A DNA stretch of 64,000 bases, taken from NCBI GenBank assembly GCA_001887945.1, contig LDOQ01000066.1, positions 170,800-234,799 on the forward strand, given 5' to 3'. This document shows, in pieces, positions 56,735 through 64,000 of the stretch. Position numbers and translations under genes: made by a program. The notes under the pieces were generated by a model that saw nothing but the letters and a program-made list of their open reading frames with translations, ran no database searches and was not told the DNA's origin. This DNA is from Spraguea lophii. Taxonomy: Eukaryota; Microsporidia; Spragueidae. Position 1 is the stretch's first letter. Each line of letters begins with the position of its first letter.

Positions 56735-58402
56735 ATGAAGAAAGATAATAAACATAATCTTAAGATAGATCATAGTAAGATGGATGGTAAGATAGATGAT
56801 AGTGATAATAATGGAAATGATGATAATAAGAAGATGAAAGATAATAAACATAAGATAGATGACAAAAATAAAATAAAAAAAGATAATAAGCATAAACATA
56901 AGACAAACAATAAAGATAAAACAGAAAAGAAATATAATCATAACACAGATAATCATAAGATAAACAATAAAAAACAACACAGTCATAAAACAGATAACAA
57001 TAAACACAACGATAAAACAGATAATAAAAAAAATAATAAAATAAAAATAAAAGAAGATAAAGAAAATATAAAGAAGTTAAAACCCCATAAAAATAAAAAT
57101 AATACCACAAATGAAAAAGATATTATAAAAAAGATAAAAAATAATCTTTCTGAATTAGAAATAAAATTATTTGATGAAGGAACATTCAAAGATAAAATAA
57201 ATACTATAACACTTAGTATAATAAAAAATAATTATGATATAAATATAATATATTATCTTATATCATATGCATTAGAAGGAAGAAATGAAAATATATTATA
57301 TGCTCTATCAAATATAAAAGATATTATTTTGGATAATATTTCTATTCTAAATAATTTTAGATTACGAACTAAGATAATATTTTCTTTTAGAAAAAATATT
57401 AAAAATCAATTCATATCACAGAAGGTTGCAGAGTTGGTATATGAGATCGTGGGATCTGGTGTCTTAGTGGAAGAGTTACTTCCTAATTTTATAGATAAAA
57501 TAGGCAATAAGAAAGAATATAGTAAATATATAGATACGTGTGTAAGTATGTTATGTAGAAATGGTATAAGTATAAATGATAATAAAAATTTAAATGAAGA
57601 AGATGATAATAATGAAGTTATAAAAAGTGATAATAATGAAGAAGTCAATGAAGACGAAGAAATTACAGATAAAATAAAGAGTAATAACAACGAAGAAGTT
57701 ACAAATAATAGTAAAGAAGATAAAATAAAGAACAATGGTAAAAAAGAAAATAAGATTTTATTTAAGAAAGATATAAAAGAATATATAATCAATGAATTAG
57801 AAGAATCTTATTTTAAATCTACTAATGTAAGATTACATAAAAATATTATAAAATTATTTATGAATATTAGGAATAGTAGAGTTGATGAAATAATAAAAAA
57901 GATATTTTATGAGACAAAAATAGAAGAAGAATCACATTTTGATATTTTATGTAAAAGAGCATTATATGTTGATGATCTGGTGCTTACGGATATTAAAAAA
58001 TATTTGGTTTTTGAATCAGAAGGATTTTTAAGATTGTTGGGTAAAATGAAACATGAAGATTTTGAAGAATATTTACTCTTTATGATAAATCAGAATAGAT
58101 TTAAAGATGAGGAGGTGTTAAAGGTTATTTATGATTATTTGAAGGATAATAAAGCTAGTGATAAAGTTGTGGAGTGTTTGTTGAGTAAGGGTATATTCTG
58201 TGATAAAGAGACTATGATAGCCGTATTGTTGATTGTTAAAAATGTTTATGAAGAAAAATTTAGTTATCTACTTTCTCCGTATGCGAATTATTTTGATTCT
58301 GATGTTAAAAAGCTTGCAGAGAAGATTATGAAGGGTGAGCAGGTAACTGAGTTTAATCCTAAGGATAAAATGGATATGGATTTGTTTTCTAAAATAAAAT
58401 AG
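56735..58402 (+). CDS. MAK21: NOC1/MAK21-like ribosome assembly factor
   Basis: A 555-residue protein. The first 125 residues are an extreme Lys/Asp/Asn/His low-complexity region (repeats around DNKHKxDNK). From about 130 it matches the CBF/Noc1 (Mak21, CEBPZ) family, needed for 60S pre-ribosome maturation. KINTITLSIIKNNYDINIIY resembles KI..LTLLVQESPVHNLK, and RNENILYALSNIKDIILDNI resembles RREALQALEALKDLFL. FISQKVAELVYEIVGSGV follows, and the closing LLSPYANYFDSDVKKLAEKI with GEQVTEFNPKDKM resembles the Noc1 C-terminal end. An acidic insertion lies at about 285-345. The low-complexity N-terminus may be a nucleolar-targeting region. Confidence 0.72.
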   Translation: MKKDNKHNLKIDHSKMDGKIDDSDNNGNDDNKKMKDNKHKIDDKNKIKKDNKHKHKTNNKDKTEKKYNHNTDNHKINNKKQHSHKTDNNKHNDKTDNKKNNKIKIKEDKENIKKLKPHKNKNNTTNEKDIIKKIKNNLSELEIKLFDEGTFKDKINTITLSIIKNNYDINIIYYLISYALEGRNENILYALSNIKDIILDNISILNNFRLRTKIIFSFRKNIKNQFISQKVAELVYEIVGSGVLVEELLPNFIDKIGNKKEYSKYIDTCVSMLCRNGISINDNKNLNEEDDNNEVIKSDNNEEVNEDEEITDKIKSNNNEEVTNNSKEDKIKNNGKKENKILFKKDIKEYIINELEESYFKSTNVRLHKNIIKLFMNIRNSRVDEIIKKIFYETKIEEESHFDILCKRALYVDDLVLTDIKKYLVFESEGFLRLLGKMKHEDFEEYLLFMINQNRFKDEEVLKVIYDYLKDNKASDKVVECLLSKGIFCDKETMIAVLLIVKNVYEEKFSYLLSPYANYFDSDVKKLAEKIMKGEQVTEFNPKDKMDMDLFSKIK

Positions 58403-58491
58403 ATATTATTGTTATTCAAGTTATTTTTTATTTATTAAAGTTTATTTGTTGATTTCTCCTTTATCCAAAAATCACTTCCGATCAGTTTTAG

Positions 58492-58499
58492 GTATATAA
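58492..58499 (+). promoter_or_regulatory. TATA-like box of the Cys/Pro-rich gene
   Basis: GTATATAAAG lies about 20 bases before the ATG at 58520, in a gap that is more mixed in composition than usual. It is consistent with a strong, short promoter and a very short 5' UTR. Confidence 0.45.
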
Positions 58500-58519
58500 A
58501 GGCGAGATATCATAATTTC

Positions 58520-59584
58520 ATGCAATCTTTTTTAATCTTTTTATTGAGTTTGATATTTTCAAAGCGTAATGATAAGAAGAAGTTAGTATTTGTACGTAAT
58601 ACGGATAAAATGGAACCATTGAAATCTTGTGTAAGAAGAGGTTATGGTTGTGTTATGGTCACTTCTCAGAATATTAAAAAATTCGTAGGTATTTTAAAAG
58701 TTAATAGAATCGACGGAGCTGTTGTTGGTGGATGGAATGGACAGAAATTAGCTATGGTTTTAAGAGCGAATAGTTCTTTAACTCCTTATGATCCTGAGAC
58801 AAACTTTGCAGCTTATGTAATGTGTGTAAAGAAACGTTGCAAACCAAATCCTAAGCCTTGTCCACCATGTACCTCTGATGAATCAAGCTGTGTGAAGCCA
58901 TCTAAATGTAAAAAGATGTATTGTGAAGGAAAAATCTATGGTGAAATTGAAACATGCAAAGAGAAAGAAGAAAGTTGTTGTCTTGAGGACAAACCTCCTT
59001 GTGTTGAAAAGCCTTGTCCTTGTCCAAGTGAATCAATCTCTTCATGTCTCCCAGCCTTAGGATTGTTATTAGGATCAGCGTGTATAAATCCTCCTGTAAA
59101 ATCTTATCCTGAAATATGTCTACCTCCAACTTCATGTATCCCCAAGCCGCCTTATCCAAAACCATGCTTCCCAGGATGTAAACCATATCCTAGACCACCT
59201 AACAAAATCTCATGTTGTCCTAAGATCCCTTATTGTCCAACTCCATCCGAGCCTTGCCTTTCTCCATGCCCATTTTCACCAAGTTACCCTAATTGTAATT
59301 TACCTTTCCCACCGCTTAACAGTATCTCCCAGTTAATAGCTTTGTGTAAAAAATCATGTGGAAGTTCCAGTTGCTCTTCATGCTTAAGTTCCAATCCTAA
59401 TGAAATGTGTGATCCTCTTAAGAAACTTCTGTATTGTATAGTCAGCGCATTATCTCCATGTCTCAAGCCTAAAATAAGCCCATGTTTATCTGGAACAGGA
59501 TCTGCATCAGGATGTGCTAGTGGATGTGCTAAGTATCCTTGTATGCCTAACCCATGTGGTGGAATGATGCCACAACTCTTATGA
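58520..59584 (+). CDS. Secreted Cys/Pro-rich structural protein (spore wall or polar tube candidate)
   Basis: A 354-residue protein with a signal peptide (MQSFLIFLLSLIFS) and then basic residues. The first mature part (about 20-110) looks folded (VRRGYGCVMVTSQNIKKFVG, RIDGAVVGGWNGQKLAMVL). The rest is a string of Cys/Pro clusters (KPNPKPCPPC, EKPCPCPSES, PSEPCLSPCPFSPSYPNC), ending in a Cys/Gly/Ser segment and PCGGMMPQLL. There are roughly fifty cysteines, enough for a heavily disulfide-linked polymer. The coding DNA is much richer in G+C than its surroundings, as in uL4, indicating high expression. Microsporidian polar tube and spore wall proteins have this profile, but I see no clear match to a named PTP or SWP. 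It is the last intact gene before the rDNA. Confidence 0.78.
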   Translation: MQSFLIFLLSLIFSKRNDKKKLVFVRNTDKMEPLKSCVRRGYGCVMVTSQNIKKFVGILKVNRIDGAVVGGWNGQKLAMVLRANSSLTPYDPETNFAAYVMCVKKRCKPNPKPCPPCTSDESSCVKPSKCKKMYCEGKIYGEIETCKEKEESCCLEDKPPCVEKPCPCPSESISSCLPALGLLLGSACINPPVKSYPEICLPPTSCIPKPPYPKPCFPGCKPYPRPPNKISCCPKIPYCPTPSEPCLSPCPFSPSYPNCNLPFPPLNSISQLIALCKKSCGSSSCSSCLSSNPNEMCDPLKKLLYCIVSALSPCLKPKISPCLSGTGSASGCASGCAKYPCMPNPCGGMMPQLL

Positions 59585-60230
59585 ATGTGGCAAACTGATG
59601 AGATGTGTAATCCAATAGATATGATGGATTTATAATGTATAAATAAATAATGATACATCTACTATGTTTTTATAGAATTTTAAAAAATATCTTTTCAATT
59701 TATTTTATTTAAAATATTTATAACTGTCACATCACATGCAAGCAGCAGGATGTGATATATCAATGATGTATTGATAGGATGTCCATTCCTGATCTAAGTT
59801 GTTAAGACTGAGACCTTGTTCAATTCTTTATAGAAAAGTAGTTAAAGCGAGGAGATATGATTTATTATCACATTATGTCTCTTCCATTAATAATATTAAT
59901 TGATATTTTAACATTCGAAATATTCATTAAACATTCTTTCAAACTCATCTATATACAACAATAATTGTATAAAATAAGAATGTTAAAGTAAAAAAAAGTA
60001 TAATAAAGAAATATTATTAAATTATATTTCATGGTGATCTTTTGATAGATACATCAGAAAAAAACTTATAAAATAAACATAGGGTTGAGAATCAATGTCG
60101 GATAAAATATTTGTAATTTAATCATTCTTCATAATATGATGGTATTCTCAAAATAGATAAATATATTTTATTATATCTAAAGGCTTAGAAACAATTAAAA
60201 ATATGAATAATAGAATCTTGATTGAAAAAA
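59585..60230. other. Intergenic, possible small RNA
   Basis: No protein gene seen. A mixed-composition patch at 59740-59830 stands out from the AT background. It contains ATGATGT and two CTGA boxes in box C/D-like order, too weak to call a snoRNA with confidence. Confidence 0.35.
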
Positions 60231-60239
60231 TAATTGATA

Positions 60240-60935
60240 GGAAAATGATTATAATCTCAGGAATCAGATATTTCAAAAATTGATTATATAAAAGAATTGT
60301 TTGATATTTACTTATCTAAAGAGAAATTTAAATATCTTCGATTATATGTACAACGCCTTTTGGAATTATCAGATAAAGATATATTTTATTTAATCGAACA
60401 CTATTTACATATGATGTGAAACCATATTTTAAATACCGTTACATTCAACAAAATAAAATATAAGTTTTATAAAAAATAATTTTGATATATACAGTATTGG
60501 ATTCTATAAAATTATATGAATGTAAAAACTTTGAAAATTATAAAGATAGGTTTCGGATAAAAATTGTTAATAGTTTGTTAAATAAAATAAAGCCTTCGCT
60601 TATGAAAATGAAGAATCAACTTTAAATTGTGTCGAACCTAAATCAATTGATTCAACAAAAAAAAACAAACAAATAAGTTATATCCTAATAATAATTTGGT
60701 ATTTGCAGAAGAGACTAGTTTAAATAATCTTTTGGCCAATAAATTAAAAACATATAATAATTTTCTTGATTTCATATTCAGTGAAGTAGAACATCATTTT
60801 TCAAAATATGCGGCCGATCAACGTATAACAAATGATGCATTACCCATAAAAAGTTTAATGATTACCGAGATATTAAAAACAAGTGATGTTACTAATTATC
60901 CAGAAAACTCAGAAAAAAGTAATTTTACGATCTAA
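60240..60935 (+). pseudogene. Decayed protein gene, family unknown
   Basis: Protein-like stretches occur in several plus-strand frames in succession: about 60255-60418 (YIKELFDIYLSKEKFKYLRL then VQRLLELSDKDIFYLIEHYL), 60480-60625 (VLDSIKLYECKNFENYKDRF), 60590-60690, and finally an open part of about 80 codons, 60696-60932 (EETSLNNLLANKLKTYNNFL). They are separated by stops and frame changes. This is what a single, shifted gene of about 230 codons would leave. No known domain seen. Confidence 0.45.
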
Positions 60936-63671
60936 CTTTTAAATAACAAAGAATAAAATATGGATATACATTATGTACTATGATGTTCAATAAAATCTTT
61001 GTGAAGGGTGTATAAATTAGAAATCGACCTATATTTATAAGTATTAAATTTTTTTTTATTTCTGTTTGTGTTTATATATTTTATTATTCATGAATTGGTT
61101 TTATAATAAATCATCTTCGATAGATTTAAAAGTATTAGATTGAATCAATTAGATAAATTCTTATCTGCATGATATATTAACATATTAACTAAGATTATGT
61201 TATTTAATATTAACACGGTAAACACAGCAACATCTAATTAAGACTTCTACTTATAATTAAAAAACAAAAAAGATATCATTTTAGTTTTTATATGTAAAAA
61301 ATTATTGTTCCTAATATAAAATGTATAGAAAACAATATTAACCAAGAAATATAAGTTGTTATATAGATATCAAAAATAAAAAATTCCCAACACTTTAATA
61401 GATGGCTATGAACAATTATCTAATGAAACAGAAAAGCGTATTAGGAATAGTAAATAAATTATTTATTGAGATAAAATTAGAAACCCCAAAAAAATAATGT
61501 ATAATAATTAAATTTTCTTATCTTAAAAAAACTATAATTTTTTTTATTCAAAATAATTTTAATAAAATTTCTTTCTTTTGAATGTTATAAGTAAAATAAA
61601 CATATTTTTATTTTTAATATTGTAACCGTAATATCATATCATATAAGTAAGATATAATTGTAGACATACACGAATTAATCGTTTTAACAAATTATATCTG
61701 TATATCATTTTATTTCGAACCTTGCTTACATATTAATTTTATATTAAATAATAATTGTATATATATTTTATAAAATATTATGATATTTTTTGGAAACATT
61801 AACCGATCACCTCTATTGGAAGATAAAGAAAAATAATTATTTGGGGTTTAAAGACGGTTTTATTTAATTTATACATTTAAATATTGAAAACCCATATAAC
61901 GATAAATAAAATAAAGATCTTACGTTCTAAGTAGTATTTAATTCTATTAATATATATCACTCGAGTTTTATGGCTTTCTTTAAAGGATATACATATATTC
62001 TATAATATTAAATTATATTATCAAATTAAATTATTATGTTTATTTAATAGAATTTTAAAAATTTCAAATACTCAAATATTTTGTAGAATATTAAAGTATA
62101 AAATACAAAATAAGAAATATAGATTATATAAATTTTTATAATTTAAATATATATTCCCAGATTAAAATATACAGAGATAATAATATTTAATTTTGTTAAA
62201 TTATTTATTATTTTAATAATGACAAGGTAATTGTAAATTACAAAGCATTAAAACTTGTTATATATTTTTTTAAATTAATTCCTTTAGATTTATTGAATCT
62301 TGAAATATCTGATGATAATATATTTGATCTATTATATTTAAAGATATTATTTAAAATATATAATATTTTGTTTCTTCTAAAACCAAAACGAATTCACTGT
62401 TATCGTTTTTTTATTTATATCACTCTTTGTATAATATATAAAAATAAAATATTATCTTAAAATAATATAAAATAATAGATAGTGAATGTAAAGAGCGATA
62501 ACAACTGATGACATAATTATTTATACATGTATATATAACATTTTATAACTTCAAAATAATATAATAAAATATTAAATCTTTTAATATATTACCTTTATAT
62601 TTATTTATAATCAACATAACAACAATAATATATTTTTTAATATTTTTATAATGTTGATGTATAATTATTTGTTATGGTCATTTGTACATGAAACATCTCA
62701 AATGTCTTCAATTTAAAAAATAATAATCAAAAGATATTTATATTTACAGGATGATTTCTATATAAAAACAGTAAACTTAAAAAGTTAGAAAATAATCTTA
62801 TAAAGTTTGTTTATTGTTTTAACTTGATCAGAAATAAATATATATAGAAGCGAGTTTCTACTTTTTATGAATTTTTATAACTTTTATTATAATGCATTTT
62901 TTCGAAAAAAATATTTTTGTATAAGATATGTATAAATTATTTAATATATATATTTAAGTGTAAAAATATTAATAAAAAGAAGAAATGATTAAAAACAATA
63001 ATAGTATTTATAATGTTAAGAATATTAAAATAAGAATATAATATTGCTATATTATATTACATATTTATTTATATCCAATAAAAATAGAATACGATATTTA
63101 ATTTAAAACAATATTGTTTTTCGAATTCAAAAAAGCAATGTATTAATGTTTAATAATAAAAGTTGTTTAAATCAAAAGTCAGAGAGATGAAACCTTTATC
63201 ATTAAACAGAAATAATAAAAATCATTAAAAGTTTAAGTTTTATTATAATTCAAAATAACATATACTAATATATTAATATATATCAATATACTAATATATG
63301 TAATATAAAATATTCAATTCTTCATTTATCATCATATATTATCATTATATAAATATAATGAATACAAGGGTCAAATAAATAATATATAAACTATTATAAT
63401 TTTTGATAATTATTTTATATAATAGTAATATAAACTATATTATAAATATTTTAAGTATAAGTGTCATATATCAAAATATATAAATATATAATAATAACTT
63501 TTATTCAGAATATAATAAATAGAATAATATGTATTTTGATAAAATTATATAATATAAATAAAGCTAATATTGATGATAATATATTTTAAATAAAAGTTAT
63601 CTTTATATTTGAATTCATTAAGTAATATTATTGGCTATACTTTCGTTTTTCGGCCGAGAAGAAAACAGTTA
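60936..63671. other. Gene-poor AT-rich DNA flanking the rDNA
   Basis: 2.7 kb of very AT-rich sequence without any open frame, start signal or repeat copy that I can support. Between 63250 and 63600 it becomes near-repetitive TATATTAATATA-type sequence. Confidence 0.5.
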
Positions 63672-63717
63672 ATACTAGTATAATACTAGATAAATGCTAG
63701 TATAATATTAGTATTTA
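63672..63717. repeat. ACTAGTATAATACTAG-type short repeats before the rDNA
   Basis: TACTAGTATAATACTAG is followed after a few bases by GCTAGTATAATATTAGTAT: two similar units that are also nearly palindromic. They lie about 200 bases upstream of the SSU start, in the zone where an rDNA promoter or spacer element would be. Confidence 0.55.
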
Positions 63718-63911
63718 TAATTGTTGTTCTATCTCAATGTATCTTTTTATATGTTACTCTGATATAGAGTTAAAGGGTTTATTTGGTAGTTAATTTTAAA
63801 TGAAAATGGTAGTTGATAGTGTTACATAGAATAGTTTTGTGTTATTAGTGATGAAGAATGATGACTGTATTATAATGAAAACTTTATAAGTTATTATAAG
63901 TTATATAATTG
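63718..63911 (+). promoter_or_regulatory. Probable rDNA promoter region
   Basis: The last 190 bases before the SSU gene are less AT-biased than the DNA further left (GATATAGAGTTAAAGGG, GTAGTTGATAGTG, GATGAAGAATGATGAC). By position this should hold the Pol I promoter and external spacer; no motif can be named. Confidence 0.3.
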
Positions 63912-64000
63912 AACCAGGTTGATTCTGCCTGACGTGGATGCTAGTCTCATAGATTTAGCCATGCATGTGTAAGCGAAGCGATTAGTGAAGCGGCGGAATT
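63912..64000 (+). rRNA. Small-subunit (16S-like) rRNA, 5' end only
   Basis: AACCAGGTTGATTCTGCCTG followed by ACGTGGATGCTAGTCTCA and AGCCATGCATG is the universal eukaryotic SSU 5' end in its microsporidian form, where the ends are normally CACCAGGTTGATTCTGCC. The gene runs off the window after about 89 bases. Transcription is rightward, so the rest of the rDNA unit lies beyond the window. Confidence 0.95.

Noticed and set aside
56760..57189. Overlapping minus-strand open frames rich in Tyr, Phe and Ile
   Set aside because: They are the reverse of the Lys/Asn/Asp low-complexity region of NOC1.
58520..59584. Assignment as polar tube protein 1 or 2
   Set aside because: Signal peptide and Cys/Pro content fit in a general way, but no specific sequence similarity can be claimed, so only a candidate role is given.
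1..64000. CRISPR array, prophage or plasmid features
   Set aside because: Eukaryotic gene content, no spaced direct-repeat arrays and no phage genes.

Overview
The window looks like a microsporidian (fungus-related, obligate intracellular parasite) chromosome segment. It is very AT-rich and its genes are single-exon, compact and shortened. Many genes carry a run of Cs a few bases before the ATG, the CCC-like start signal known from microsporidia. The right edge enters a small-subunit rRNA gene whose first bases (63912 onward) match the microsporidian 16S-like 5' end. From memory, the form of that 5' end recalls the Tubulinosema/Anncaliia group; this is a guess that only a database comparison can settle.

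Layout. 1-7.1 kb: an ABCG transporter, retroelement and transposase relics, a 5S rRNA gene and the CAF1 deadenylase. 8-15.2 kb: SRP19, a TFIIIC TPR subunit (TFC4), ribosomal protein uL4, an orphan and triosephosphate isomerase. 15.2-25.6 kb is an accessory zone. It holds SINE-like copies, a Cfd1/Nbp35-like gene broken by a frameshift and by a Tc1/mariner element with 47-bp perfect inverted repeats, a repeat-rich secreted protein, a full-length SINE-like element, a secreted LRR protein and a second 5S gene. 25.9-31.4 kb: SPC2, RAD4, SPC1, eS21 and proteasome beta1. 31.7-37 kb: a second secreted LRR protein, a thioredoxin-like membrane protein, tRNA-Pro(CGG) and a secreted RING-H2 protein. 37.5-59.6 kb is a dense core: gamma-tubulin complex protein, RAD7, secretory cyclophilin, Exo84-like, NOT-box protein, SAPS-like, SmB, a Merlin transposase relic, condensin CAP-G, MRG/EAF3, GCN5, an orphan, RNA triphosphatase CET1, NOC1/MAK21 and a Cys/Pro-rich secreted protein. 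59.6-63.9 kb is gene-poor DNA leading into the rDNA.

The core genes fall into recognisable sets: ER translocation and processing (SRP19, SPC1, SPC2, cyclophilin), nucleotide excision repair (RAD4, RAD7), mRNA capping and deadenylation (CET1, CAF1, NOT-box), chromatin (GCN5, EAF3, condensin), ribosome production (uL4, eS21, NOC1, 5S, SSU) and Pol III transcription (TFC4 with its 5S and tRNA targets).

The most striking structure is a dispersed repeat of about 489 bp with a tRNA-like head carrying Pol III A and B boxes. One full-length copy has a 13-bp target-site duplication, and one 5'-truncated copy has a 15-bp duplication. About eleven further copies are decayed to different degrees and lie in both orientations. 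This is the signature of a tRNA-derived SINE, and it implies an active LINE-type reverse transcriptase elsewhere in the genome.
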